Shown in pieces: positions 12,519-24,769 of a stretch of DNA of 64,000 nucleotides (positions within the stretch are counted from its first letter, which is position 1; the number at the start of each line of letters is the position of its first letter). The notes under the pieces are model-generated. The model searched no databases. It worked only from the letters and a program-made list of their open reading frames with translations, and was not told the DNA's origin. This stretch comes from Ailanthus altissimus (taxonomy: Eukaryota > Streptophyta > Magnoliopsida > Sapindales > Simaroubaceae): contig CAMPEX010000001.1 in NCBI GenBank assembly GCA_946807835.1, positions 1,131,001-1,195,000 of the forward strand, in the 5' to 3' direction. A program made the translations under genes and the position numbers.

Positions 12519-13985
12519 TGATGAGCATAATAAAATATATATTTATTAAAAGATTAAGTTATTATTTAATGTTATTAATATTAGTATTTTTATATTTTAA
12601 ATTTGAAATAAAATATTATTCTTAAATTGTGATTAATAAATGCTATTTGTACATGTTTAATAAAATAGACATAATTTTCAACGTAAAAATTAAAATGAAG
12701 AAATTTATGAACCTAGAGTAACATGACTCAATCTTACACAAATTTAAAAAATGGTTAAACAGTCAAATCTAACATTGTATGAGGCAAAATTGGGATACAA
12801 CAGAATTAGATTATAATTTCTATTTAGCTTAACTCACCTCAAGTATTTAGACCGTATTTTTCAAAATACATACCCAATCAATATGATTCCTGAATTTAAA
12901 AATATTGACTCAATTATCTACAACTCTTATGTTGATAACAAAGTCCATAGCAGTTGTTCTTGTAGACCAAATTATATTTCTAAATTGGTTAAAGGGTTGT
13001 TGGCCAAAATTTGATATATCTTTGATATTTTATCCATATTTCATTTAATACTCATCCAAATTGCATGAACCTAGTGGCTATTGAAAGATGAGACAAAATG
13101 ATACAATTTTTATGTCGACCAAAAAGGCTACATCGATCATTTTCATTGTCAAAAAAGTACAACAATTAGTTGGAGGAGTAGGCGGCCTAAATTATTGAAG
13201 ATTGAAGTCATACTAAACATGTTTTTATTCATTGTTTATATAAGGACACTCGTAAAAGGTTAATGAATTCTTTTTTAATGATTTACAATTCTCTCATATA
13301 TTTTCTCTTTAACATACATTGTAAGCTACGCTAGAGTTCTTGGCAAGGTAAGAGATGAACTTTTATGTGTAATAAATTTACTTCTAGACTTTAATTCTTT
13401 GTCAAGAGCTACAAATGTTTATAAGTTTACTTGTGTCTAAAATCTTATCTATTATTTTTCTGTAATTTAGAGGTTATAATTATCATGTTTTATATATTTT
13501 CATTCATGTTTTCGTTGTATGATTCTTATTAAATTATAATTGTTACTGGTTACATTGTTTTACAAATTAATCTTTTACTGTAATATTGTCAATCTTTGAT
13601 AAAATGTCGATCTTTGATAAAATATAAAGATAACAATTGTTTGATATTCAAATTGATCTTTTACTGCAATATTATCAAAATAATATATTGTCGATCTTAG
13701 ATAACTTGTATAGTTACATAGTTTGTGATAATGTTTTCAAATAGTTTAGTCATATCAAATACATGTATTATCAAATATGTTATATTTTACACATCTTTCG
13801 ATTGATTGTTTGGGATGTGAAACTTTCAATTGAATTATAAACATTGAATCAAAATATAGAATACATTGTCCTTTGTTACTGTTTTAATATTTTTATTTCA
13901 CTAACCTATTTTGTTAAAAGATTCCTCGTGGGATTGACACCTCAATCTATACTGCAATAGCCGCATTATATTTTGAGCATAAACA
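12519..13985 (+). repeat. Gypsy-1 5' LTR (1467 bp)
   Basis: Starts TGATGAGCATAAT and ends GAGCATAAACA just before the primer-binding site. The 3' LTR starts the same way at 22296, and its second part ends GAGCGTAAACA at 46159. Compared with the 3' copy this LTR has many more A and T bases, consistent with methylcytosine decay. Confidence 0.85.
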
Positions 13986-13990
13986 AAATT

Positions 13991-14008
13991 TGGCGCCATT
14001 GCCGAGGA
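13991..14008 (+). other. Primer-binding site, tRNA-Asp type (decayed)
   Basis: TGGCGCCATTGCCGAGG lies six bases after the 5' LTR. It differs by two bases from the intact site of Gypsy-2 (TGGCGCCGTTGCCGGGG), which is complementary to the 3' end of plant tRNA-Asp. Confidence 0.8.
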
Positions 14009-14880
14009 GGCGCACTAAGCGAAAGTAGGTTGCGTTTATCAATACTAAAGCAGTAACTTTATACATTTACTTTTCTTTATATAATTTTAGTTTATTAAAT
14101 TTATTTCTTTTGTTATAATTTATTTTATTGTTCATGGTTAGCCCTACCACCCAACTTATTTTGTTATCTTCTTGTATTTTTATTTAATTTTGCATGGTTG
14201 GTGCTATTACCTAACTTAGTTTATTTTTATTATTTATTTATTGTACTTTATAGTTTATCTTCTTTTATTAATTTGTTGTACTTTATTTTCCTCCTTTATT
14301 TATTATGGCTGGTTCTACCACCTAATTTAGTTAATTATCTTTTATTCAATTGTAGTATTTTATAGTTTATTTTCTTTTATTTACTTATTGTATTTTATAC
14401 TTTATTTTCTTTTATTTACTTATTTTATTTTACACTTTATTTTCTTTTATTTACTTGTTGTGTTTTACAATTCATTATCTTTATTTATTTATTGTTTTTT
14501 ATTTTATTTTTCAAATTGATTTTACCACCTAGCTCTTTTTATTTCTTATTGTATTTTATCCTATTTTTATGGATGGTTTTATCACCTAACTCATTGTTTT
14601 CCTTTTTCTTTTCACTTTTTAATTTTTCATTGAGAATTTCCTTCATTAAAAAATAGTTTTAAGAAAAAGAAAAAGAAATTGTTATGATGTATGCATCAGC
14701 TTAAAGACAAACAAGGAAGATTTGTGAAAGAAGTAGAACTAGAACCACCACCACAATTTGTAAACGAAGAGAATTTACTATCTAGTTCATCTTATAATTC
14801 CAACAAAATGAGTCAAGAAGAGGATAACTCGTTAGGATTCTAAAAGATTACGTCATTCTACTCATACAGCCACAGTATCA
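14009..14880 (+). repeat. Gypsy-1 leader with repeated CATGGTTGG...ACCACCTAACT units
   Basis: Non-coding, T-rich leader between primer site and gag. A short GC-richer word of the form ATGGYTGGTNCTACCACCTA returns at about 14135, 14197, 14305 and 14570, separated by TTTATTTATTG-like spacers. Each copy can fold on itself (GGT...ACC). Gypsy-2 has the equivalent units at 28700-28985 with a different word, so the architecture rather than the sequence is conserved. Confidence 0.6.
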
Positions 14881-17186
14881 TGCATTATATTTTCACCTAA
14901 CACATCATATTTGAATTTTAAACCTAGAATGATACAACTTTTGCCCACTTTTCATAGTCTAGATAGTGAAAATTCTTATGTACATATTAGGAAATTTGAA
15001 GAGGTAGTAGCCATCTCCCATAGCCAATGTGAAGCCATAGACATTGCTAGGCTTAACGTTTTTTTCTTTTTCTCTGAAAGACAAAGCAAATAGTTAGCTA
15101 CACTCTTTGAGGCTAAGGTCTATAGGAACTTGGGTAGAAATGACCCAAGAATTTTTCAATAAATACTTCTCACAACACAAACCTAATAACCTGAACAAAA
15201 AAATTTCTTCCTTCTCCCAAAAAGATAGTGAAACCTTATATCAAGCTTGAGAAATATTTAAAGAGTTATTAAATCTGTGCCTTTATTATGAGTATGAAAA
15301 TTGGCGTTTAGTTAGCTATTTTTATAAGGGACTCACAATTAGAGAGTACCAATTTGTTGAGATGATGTGTAATAGAGAGTTCCTTCACAAAGATTCAGAG
15401 GAAGCCATAGAATTTCTTAATGACTTAGCCAAAAAAGCTCATACATAGATTAGACCTAGTACTATTGAAAGCACAAATAGGTCACAATCTAGTGAAGTTT
15501 TCCATTTTAGGGAAAAGGTAATCTTAAATACTAGTTAGAGGTCTTAACTAGAGAGTTAGAAGCCTTGAAATGTAAAGATAGAAGAGTCACCCACACGGTT
15601 GCTAGGGTTAAGTCACATGATGTTTGTTTTTTCTATGGAGGAGTGGAACACTTAGCTTAAGATTGCCTCACTTCTAGTGATAATAGAGGGATATATGAAG
15701 AACAATGTAATGCCCTAAAAATGTACAAGAAGCCTTATTCACCCTACTCTAAAAGCTATAATCCTCGCTGGAGAAACCACCCAAACTTCAATTGAAAATC
15801 CGACCAACAAGCCAACAACCATTGGAAACTAGAACAACAAACACCCAAGTTTTATAGTAAACCTTAATATAATACACGACCAACTAGAAGTCCTTTAGAG
15901 AATACATTACAAGTATTTATAGAGGCACAAAGTAAGACATATAAAAAATTTGAAATAGTTCTTGCACATGAGGTAGATGAAAACAAAGAAATAAATAGTC
16001 AATTCATTAAGCTGACCAATGCCTTAACTGTACAAGAGCAATGTATGTTTCCATCTCAACCTCAATCTAATCTAAAAGGATAATTCATAGCACAAGCCTC
16101 TACTTCTGATGTACAAAATCTTAAAGAAGTCAACATCATTAGTACTCAAAGTAGTAAGATTGTGAGTGAGCCTATTTCTCCAACCAACATATCTACAGGT
16201 AATAAAGTCGCCCCCCTTGAAAAAAAGGTCACGGTTGAAAAATAACCCAAAAATAAGTTTTCAATCCCAGTGTCTTTTTCCCAAGCTCTTCGACCTGTTA
16301 GGAAAAATTCAGAAATTCAATGTGAGATTTTAGAACATTTAAAATAAGTTAAGATTAATCTTTCCTTGTTGCATTTGATTAAATAGATTCCAATTTATGC
16401 CAAATAGTAGTCTAACAATTAGTTAACTGATCAATCAAGAAATCATGGAAAATAGTAGAAGATGTTTTGTTACAAATTGATAAATTGTACTACCCTATTA
16501 ATTTTCTTGTTTTAGATACACATTCTATGGTTAACATGGAATCTAAAATCCCTCTTATTTTAGGGAGACCTTTTCTTGTCACTGTTAATGCTCTTATTAA
16601 TTATAGAAATGGTCTAATAACACTATCATTTGGAAATATGACTCTTGAGCTTAACATTTGCCCATATTGGCAAGCAACCACGAGATGAAGATGAATGTTA
16701 TCATTCATATACAATAGACACACTTGTAGTGGAAGAAGCTTACAAAAATCATGACTTTGAGTTTTTCAACAACCTCCTTAATTTTGATTTTAAAGAATTG
16801 CATTATCCTAATGAAACAACTGATGTATTTAGTATTTTTTACTTTCAGGATAAAGAGACTCAATTTTGGTAGTCACGCTTTGAAGAGTTGCCACAAGAGA
16901 GGGAGAAACCAAAACCATTAAACCTTGAGACACCATAAATTGAACTTTCTCCACTATCCAAAGGTTTGAAACACGTATTTTTGGGACCAGGTAATACCTT
17001 CCCTATCATCATTTCTTCTGAACTTAGTGCTAAACAAGAGAAAAAATTGATAAAATTGTTAAAAAAACATAAGTTTGCACTAGGTTGGACCATAACTAAT
17101 ATTAAAGGCATTTCTCCATTAATATGCTCTTATAGAATTCATTTATAAGAAGGTGCCCAACCTTGTAGAGACCCTTAAAGAAGACT
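14881..17186 (+). pseudogene. Gypsy-1 gag and protease remnant
   Basis: Athila-type Gag homologous to Gypsy-2: NFKPRMIQLLPTFHSLDSEN (14911 on), FVEMMCNREF and the YNPRWRNHPNF stretch. The zinc knuckle (about 15620-15660) has lost its second cysteine (CFFY). Protease follows, best seen in 16467-16688 with LILGRPFLVTVNALINYRNG, the conserved block after the active site. The linker to RT ends near ALGWTITNIKGISPLICSYRIHL (17080-17148). Dozens of stops and frameshifts; not functional. Confidence 0.85.
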
Positions 17187-17906
17187 TTGTCAAAGTATGT
17201 AGGACCCATCAACTCTAACAAAATGGTTGGCATTTGTTTTGTCAGAGTGTGTAAGACCCACCAACTAGATGACACCTCAGAGCCACTGGTGTCCCAGCAC
17301 ACAATACTCAAGTTACTTGCTCCCCCAAAGATTCGAACCCCCGCCCCCATCTCCATGGAGGCCTATATCAAATTCTCATTTGCGCATCCATATCTTATCT
17401 CTAGACTTGTATCTCACTGAATAATATGTGCAAACCCCTTTGCCATATTATTCTACCCTGGCAGAAACTCTTTCCTAGGATTAATACTTGTAGCCACAAG
17501 AATTTCTGAGATACAGTCTCAAAGCATCTGGATATTTATTTGCAGAATTTGTGAAACCCACTAACTCCTTGGTCCACCTTCTTGATGACACCTCAGAGCC
17601 ACCGGCATCCCATTCACAGAACACTCAGGTTACCTGTACCACTAAGGATTCGAATGCCCACTCTCATCTCTAAAGAGGCCTTATAGGCCGTTAGAGGTTC
17701 GTCCTTATACCCATTAGGCTGGCTAGCCCGATAGGTACAAGGACAAACCTCTAAAGGCCTATAAGGCCTCCATGGATAGGGGGTAGGGGTTCAAATCCTT
17801 AGGGGTGCAGGTAACCAGAGTATTATGTGAATGGGACATCAGTGGCTCTGAGGCGTCATCTAGTTAGTGGACCAGAGAGTTGATGAGTCCCACACAGTCT
17901 GATATA
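17187..17906. mobile_element. Foldback element inside Gypsy-1 RT
   Basis: About 720 bp split the first RT block of Gypsy-1, between agaagactt (17178-17186) and cttaaccc (17907 on). The right half (about 17715-17906) is an inverted copy of 17533-17700: TGACACCTCAGAGCCAC, GGTTACCTG and GGCCTTATAGGCC can be traced in both arms. A further direct copy of the left arm lies at 17230-17355. The centre is near 17708. The outer ends start TTTGTCAAAGTATGT and, inverted, TATATCAGACTGTGT. No open frame and no transposase; likely non-autonomous. Confidence 0.75.
17356..17526 (-). repeat. Copia LTR fragment embedded in the foldback element
   Basis: About 170 bp match, on the minus strand, an internal piece of the Copia LTR family: compare 51850-52012, which shares CATCCATATCTTATCTC and ACTCTTTCCTAGGATTGAT-like words in the same order. 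It has no LTR ends or target duplication, so it is a patch captured between two arm copies rather than an insertion. Confidence 0.8.
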
Positions 17907-19250
17907 CTTAACCCAATAATAATTGAAATAGTAAAGAAAGAGGTCTTGAAACCATTAGATGCATGGATAATCTATCCAATTTCTAATAGTCAATGGGTAA
18001 GTCCAACTCAAGTAATTCTTAAGAAATATGGGTTACTGTTGTGAAAAATGAGAATGGGATACCTGTTCTAACTAGGATAGTAAGTGGTTGGTGAATGTGT
18101 ATTGATTATAAAAAGCTAAACATGACCACCAGGAAAGACTATTTTTCATTGCCTTTCATTGACCAAATTTTAGAACATGTAGTTGGACATCCCTTTTATT
18201 GCGTCCTTAATAGGTATTCAAAATATTACTAGATTGAGATAGATATAGAAGATCAAGAAAAACTATTTTTACTTACCCTTTTGGTACTTATACTTTTCGT
18301 AGAATGCCATTTGGATTATGTAATTCACTAGTTACTTTTCAATGTTCTATGCTGACTATTTTTTCTAATATAGTTGAACAATGCATAGAAGTTTTTATTG
18401 ATAATTTGACTATTTTTTGTGATTCTTTTGATTCATGTCTACTTAACTTAAAAGTTGTTTTAAGTAAGTGTGAAGAAAAAGAACTTGTGCTAAATTGATA
18501 GAAATGTTATTTCATGGAATCTTCAGGGATTATTTTGAGGCATATTTTATCTGAAAGAGGGATAAAGGTTGATAAGGACAAAACTAAATTAATCTCTAAA
18601 TTACCTATACCCAAAATGGTAAAAGATGTCCAATTTGTTCTTGGACACGTTGGCTTTTACAAAAGGTTTATACAAAATTTTCTACCATATCTAAACCATT
18701 GTGTAACCTTCTGCTAAAAGATGTTGAATTCACATAGACACAAGAGTGTAATGAGGCATTCCGAACACTCATTGCCAAACTCACCACCGCTCCTATTATG
18801 CAATCATTAGATTGGAACCTCCTATTTGAGATTATGTGTGATGTAAGTAATTATTCTGTAGGAATAGTTTTTTGGCAATGAAGGGAGGGAAAACTTTTTA
18901 TTGTCTACTATGCTAATAAAACTTTGAATGATGCTCAAATGAATTACTCTACTACTGAAAAGAACTATTAATTGTTATTTTTGTCTTAGACAAATTTTAT
19001 TCTTATTTGATTGGTTCACCTTTTATTATTTTTACTGACCACGTAGCCCTTAAGTACCTTCTTTCTAAGAAGGATATTAAAGCTCATTTAATTAGGTGGA
19101 TTCTTCTTTTGCAGGAATTTGATCTAACCATTAAAGATAATAACGGTGTTGAAAAGTCATTGGTGATCATTTATTCCACCTTGAGTTTAATAACTCCACT
19201 GATGTTCTACCTATTCGAGATGATTTTCCTGATGAACATCTTTTCACTAT
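17907..19250 (+). pseudogene. Gypsy-1 reverse transcriptase and RNase H remnant
   Basis: After the foldback element the RT resumes with NPIIIEIVKKEVLKPLDAW and WVSPTQVI. The RT core is recognisable at 18304-18498 (MPFGLCNS; the catalytic YxDD equivalent reads FIDN). The connection region is at 18514-18717 (GHVGFYKRFIQNF). RNase H is traced by [21 protein letters not shown] and [14 protein letters not shown] (19007 on). Several stops in every block. Confidence 0.85.
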
Positions 19251-20484
19251 AAGCCAAGTATCTTGGTATGCACATATAATAAATTATTTAGTTTGTGGAG
19301 AAGTTTCATCTTACTGAAGTGCACAAAATAAGCGTAAGTTCTTGGTTGAGGTACGTAATTTTTATTACGATGATCCTTATCTTTTCAAATACTACCCTAA
19401 CTAAATTATGAGATGTTACATTCCTGAAAGTAAAGTTTTTAGTGTCTTAAATTTTTGCTATAGTGCTACTTTTGGTGGTCATTTTTCTATAAAAAAGACA
19501 ACTACAAAAATTTTACAGTGTGGTCTTTACTGGCTCACTTCGTTCAAAGACACTAATAAGTTTTATCGTTCATATGAAAGATGTCAAAAATTAGGTACTA
19601 TATCTTGAAGACATATGATGCCCCTTAACCATATTCTTGCTATTGAGATATGTGATTGTTTGGGAATCAATTTTATGGGTCCTTTTTTCTCATCTTTTGG
19701 CTACCTTTACATCCTTTTAAATGTTGACTATGTATCAAAATGTGTAAAGGTTGTAGCTTGCTATACTGATGATAACACAACTGTGGTAAAATTCTTAAAA
19801 GAAAATGTGTTATATAGGTATGGTACACTACATGTCATCATTAGTGACCAAGAAAAATATTTTTGTAACCATTCTTTTGAAGTTTTGATACATAGGTATA
19901 TTTTTCTTCAAAGAGTTTTCACTATGTATCATCCGTAGACAAATGCACAAGCCGAGCTCGCAAATAGAGAGGTTAAATAAATTTTAGAAAAGACAGTTAA
20001 CCGAATTGCAAAGATTGGTCTCTAGGCCTTTCTAATGCATTATGGGCATATCGTATTGCATACAAAACCATCTTAGGAATGTCTCCATATCGACTTGCCT
20101 ATGGAAAAGCTTGCCATTTACCTATTAAGTTAGAGCATATATCTTACTAGACTATCAAAGCCTTTAACTTTGATATGAGCGCTACAGGTTTTTAAAGAAA
20201 GTTACAACTTTCAAAAATAGAATAGCTGTGAAATGATGCATATGATAACTCCAGGATTTACAAAGTCAAGATGAAAGCGGCTCATGACAAAAAGACCTTA
20301 AGGAAATACTTTAAGTCAAATCAACGGGTTTATCTTTATGATTCTCAATTGCATTTATACCCTGGTAAGTTGAGATCTCAATGGACTGATCCACTTGTGG
20401 TAAGAAATGTTTTTTCCAATGGTGCTGTCAAAATTAAAGACCCTACTGATGGGTGAATTTTCAAAGTGAATGGACAATGGTTGG
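19251..20484 (+). pseudogene. Gypsy-1 integrase remnant
   Basis: Integrase in broken frames: zinc-binding region with GGHFSIKKTTTKILQ and CQK (19408-19608), catalytic core with GINFMGPFFSSFGYLYILL and VDYVSKCVKV (19615-19938; the Gypsy-2 SDG equivalent is a changed ISDQEKYF), then [26 protein letters not shown] and the C-terminal KLRSQWTDPLVVRNVF (20271-20456). It ends with FKVNGQWL at about 20484, where the reading passes directly into a LOG-like segment without the 182-aa frame found in Gypsy-2. Confidence 0.85.
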
Positions 20485-20943
20485 GAAACCTGATTGGAAA
20501 AATAATAGGAAAAAAATTACGATTCTCATCTATGCATGAATGTATAGCTAGAATGCTTTACTATATATATGATTTTATTACTTCACCAGGTGGTTTTGGT
20601 ACTTTGAAAGAAATTTTTTAAATTGCCTATTGAACTTAGGTGAATATTCACTGGAAACCCATAGGTTTGTTGAATGTCAATAACTATTTTAATGGCTTAC
20701 TCTGTTTTCTTGATCAAGCTGTAGAACAAAATTTTATTTCACATTCGGCACGACAAATTCTTATTTTGATACTAATGTGGATGAATTAATTGACAAATTA
20801 TAGGTTATTACCTATGAACTTGACCCAGTAATAACTCAGATCGATTGGTCAATGGACCATAACAAGCAAAAAAATAGATCTAACACTTCGTTTGTAAATT
20901 ATTTTTTATTAGTATTATCATTTTAGTTTATATTTTCTTAAGT
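20485..20943 (+). pseudogene. LOG: Captured LOG gene fragment, C-terminal half (in Gypsy-1)
   Basis: LOG proteins convert cytokinin nucleotides to active free bases in the cytosol. The reading from 20495 gives GKIIGKKLRFSSMHE, then DFITSPGGFGTLKEIF with the PGGxGTxxE family signature, then HWKPIGLLNVNNYFNGLL, FLDQAVEQNFISHSARQI and, after one frameshift near 20765, TNVDELIDKL and LDPVITQIDWSMD up to a stop near 20943. This follows the LOG C-terminal half in order and without introns. The N-terminal half is absent: integrase is joined straight to GKxIG. Four in-frame stops and a frameshift make it dead. The lead to a plant LOG rather than another lysine-decarboxylase-like protein rests on the MHE, PGGxGT and GLLNV blocks. 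Confidence 0.82.
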
Positions 20944-22295
20944 GTCTCTCAGATTTGTTTCTTTTGAATAACTGGCATTTCAGGTAATGTCTCTTATACT
21001 TTATCTCTTTCTATTTAAACATTGAAGACAATGTTTCATCTAGTTTAGGGGGGACGATAGTAGACATAAGTTGTATTTTTTATTCCAAAAAATATTTTTA
21101 AAAAAATGATGGGGTTCAACATACTTATTTGATTAAAATGGCTGAGTAAAGAGTTCAAATTTGAACTCTTGAAAATCATTCTATGTCAAATTAGATTAAT
21201 AATGAAGGAGTTTTTTTCTAACTTTTAAAACGCATTTTAACTAACTTTTTGTTATTTTATTTTATATTTCATGTATTGTTGTTTATTGCATGTAGTCTTG
21301 GTAGTTCTTGATAAATGAATTTGTTTTTCTATCTATGTATAATTTTAAAATTGTTTAGTTTAAGTCACTGTTTCTATTTAGGTTACTAAAGAATGACTTC
21401 TGGAATATTTTTGAGCACAATGCTAAGCCTTGTGGTAAGATGGATGATTCAATTTATATAGCCAAGAGAATTCTCATATTTAAGTATATATTTTTCTAAT
21501 CTCACATATCCTTTATAAGTAAGTGAAAAGGTTGAGAAAATAGCTTACAAACGTTCATTGATCTTTAGAATTGATTAATTGTTATTTAGATCAATATTAT
21601 TTAAAGTATGGAATAAGTTGGTTGCATAGCTAAAGGACGATTTAAAGTGAATTTCTAAATTATGTGTAGTATATTTTGGTGAGAAATTATTTTTTATTTT
21701 ATAATGCTCCTTGTATTCTCAAACAAAAAAAATAATACAAAAACAAATGAAAGCAAAAAGAAAAAGAAAAAAAAAGAATAAATTCAATTTAATAAAGTCT
21801 TCATTAAATTTTAAAAGACAAATATTTTATAAGATAGTTTCTCACCAAGCTATATTTGTATTATTCTCATAAAATAATTGAAGTCTTAAAGCTGGTACCT
21901 GTCAAGAATGATTGATTTCTAAACGATTAATGTTTCTATCTTTGGACCAATATTAGTTTGTACTTTGTCCTTTAAATTGACTTTTTCTTGATTGTTTAAC
22001 TGTTTTCCAACTCCATAAGAGAAATCATAACCTTCTAAACAGTCATACACTTGTAAGGATATGGAGTTGAGGTTTTACTTGGAGAAATTCTCAAGGCTAT
22101 GTATGTTGTGATTTGTGGTAAGAATGTTAAGACTTAGTTCACACACACAAAATTTTGGAAGTTATAATTGAAACAAAAAACCATAATATCAATAGTGATC
22201 TTGAACTAGCTTTTTGTTTGAAATGCTTAGATAGTTTTGCTTATTCTATTTATGTTTGAATTGTTAGGGACTAGCAATAAGCTGGTTGGGGGTTA
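20944..22295 (+). other. Gypsy-1 3' non-coding region with two hairpins and the polypurine tract
   Basis: No coding sequence. A perfect 8-bp inverted repeat with a 4-nt loop, AAACATTGAAGACAATGTTT (21017-21036), is followed by a G-run (21048-21053), which may be a second priming tract. An A-rich stretch lies at 21720-21780. A second inverted repeat, CCAACTCCAT (22007-22016) with ATGGAGTTG (22061-22069), is conserved in Gypsy-2. The purine tract GGTTGGGGGTTA (about 22284-22295) precedes the LTR. Confidence 0.7.
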
Positions 22296-23170
22296 TGATG
22301 AGCATAATAAAAGGAATATTTGTTAAGAAATTCAGTCACCATTTAATGTCACTGATGTTAGAATTTTTTATTTTTAAGCTTGAAATAAAGTGTTGTCCTT
22401 AAATTGTGATTAATAAATACTATTTTCACAAGTTTAATAAAACGGACATAACTCTCAACGTAGAAATCAAAATAAAGCAATTCATGAGCCTAGAGCACCA
22501 TAACTCAATCTTACACAAACTTGAAGAACAGTTAAAAAGCCAAATCTAAATTGTATATGCCAAGATTAGGATGCAACAGAACTGGATTATAACTTCTAGT
22601 TAACTTGACCCACCTCATGTATTTAGACTGTATTACCCAAAATACATACCCAATCAGTATGATTCTTTAATCTAAAAAATATTATCTCAATTATCTACAA
22701 CTCTTATGTTGATAACAAAGTTCAAAGTAGTCGTTATCATAGACCAAATTGTATTGCAAATTGGTAAAGGGTTATTATCTGAAATCTGATATATCTTTGG
22801 TATTGTGTTCATATCTCATTGGAAGTTTCCAAATTGTATGAACCTAGCGGATATAGAAATAAGAGACAAAATACTACAACTTTATGTCAACTAAAAAGAT
22901 TACATCGATCATTTTCATTGTCAAACAGTTACGGCAATTAGGTGAAGGAGTGGGTGGCCTAAATTATTAATGATTGAAGTTATACTAAACATGTTTTCAT
23001 TCATTGCCTATATAAGGATACTCGTAGGAGGCTAATTAACTTTTTTCAAATGCTTTACAATTATCTCATACATTTTCTCTTTAACATGCAATGTAAGCTA
23101 GGCTAGCGTTCTTGGCAAGGCAAGAGATAAATTTTTATATGTAATAAATTTACTTCTAGACTTTAATTCT
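22296..23170 (+). repeat. Gypsy-1 3' LTR, first part
   Basis: Starts TGATGAGCATAAT and aligns with 12519-13402 of the 5' LTR. It stops at CTTTAATTCT, where a truncated Copia-1 LTR begins. The following 35-40 bp of the LTR (13403-13440 in the 5' copy) are missing, lost with the start of the Copia LTR. Confidence 0.85.
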
Positions 23171-24753
23171 CTCCAATAGACATCTCATAAAGCCGTCAAC
23201 GGAGGGTCCTCTCGAGTTGAGTAGTATATGTGGTCCTTTAATCTGAGTGTCATGGTGGGCTTATAAGTGATCCACCATACTTTGGTTCCACGCATGTCAC
23301 AGACCTTTTATGGTGTGCCGCTGGGTGTCACTAGGTATGGTCCGATACTTATGGAGTTCGGTGTGTACAGATATAGAATCCGTCAGCTCGTATAGGGAGT
23401 TAGATATCCAAATTCTTTAAGACCATATCTAGAAATCTTGTGACCACAAGCATTTATCCCGAGAAAGATTTTTCGTCAAGGGTGGAACAATATGGTAAAA
23501 GAGTTTGCACATATTGTTCAGTGAGATACAAGCTTAGAGATATAACATGGATGAGCACATGCGGATTTGATGGTGATAATTTATATCCCCAACACATCCA
23601 AGATATCATGACGGAAGGATTATAATTATGCGTTGTAACCTTAACTTGCATGGTTCAACGCACTGATTTGTATATCTGTGACGTGTAAGTGGGGCATTAC
23701 TCACGGACTTATGGAATAGTTCCATTTGACGAATAGGGCGTGGAGCTAGAGAGTCCGGTGAAATAGAGTGTACACATTGTGGACTGGGGCAGTGTGCCAG
23801 ATTAAATTGTTTAATCCAACAATATCCAACACTACCACAGAAATGCGTGTGTGTCTGTATTTAAACATTAAATACAACTATTAGTTAATAATTGTTATTT
23901 ATTAATTGTATAATGACACGTAGGGCATTATGGACACTCGGTTGAATTTATCTAAGTGTAGAATTTATTGGGACCTATTAGGGGTAGACTTAGTAACTAT
24001 TCATGAGGGACAAAATGTGATTTCACACATTGATTATTTAATTGTTAAATCATCAAAATATCTCATTATTTTATATTATTTTAATATATAATATTATTAT
24101 ATATATGGTGACATATAGTTGTCACCTATTATTTTATATTATATTATTATTTATATTATATAATATTATATTATTATTTTAATATATAAATAAATATATG
24201 AGATATGTGTGATAGTGGAGGAGTGAGGTGTGTGTGCCGAGAATTAGAGATGAAGCATGGAAATGAAAATGTTTTATTTCCATGCTTGGTGCTGAGAAGA
24301 AGAAAGAAAAAAATAAAAATAAAATAGGAAAAATAAAATTATTTCATTTTTTTTTTATGGTGCCAAAAGAAGTAATAATGAATTGCTTCAATTTCCATTT
24401 CTGGCCCTTTTAGAGAAAATGAATAATACACACAATCGGCCATTTCATGGGTTTATAAGTTAAACCCAGAGCTGGATATAGGATTGTTGTTCTAGCTTGC
24501 CAAGCCCACCAAGTTGATGACTAGAAATGCCAACAAGTTGGTCTCCATACGTACTCCGAGAAAATACGTGTATAACGTTATACGTTCTAGTGATTTCTCA
24601 ACCCTTCAAATATATAAATATAATTAATATATTATTTATTGTGTTTATTGTATGATTTAATGCTTTCGTGGCATTAAATTTGTATATGATACGTATTTTA
24701 GGCAATAAACACAATTGCACATGCAAACACCCACGTATAGCAGATCCCCGACA
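23171..24753 (+). repeat. Copia-1 5' LTR, lacking its first ~560 bp
   Basis: Aligns with 43935-45526 of the 3' LTR and ends GATCCCCGACA at 24753, four bases before the primer-binding site. The start (TGTTA...) is gone, together with a piece of the Gypsy-1 target, so one deletion covers the junction. It keeps the AT-only tract (about 24060-24200) and the purine tract (24290-24330). Confidence 0.85.
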
Positions 24754-24757
24754 GAAA

Positions 24758-24769
24758 TGGTATCAGAGT
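24758..24769 (+). other. Primer-binding site, initiator tRNA-Met type
   Basis: TGGTATCAGAGT, four bases after the LTR, is the standard copia primer site complementary to the 3' end of initiator tRNA-Met (one mismatch at the last base). Confidence 0.88.
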
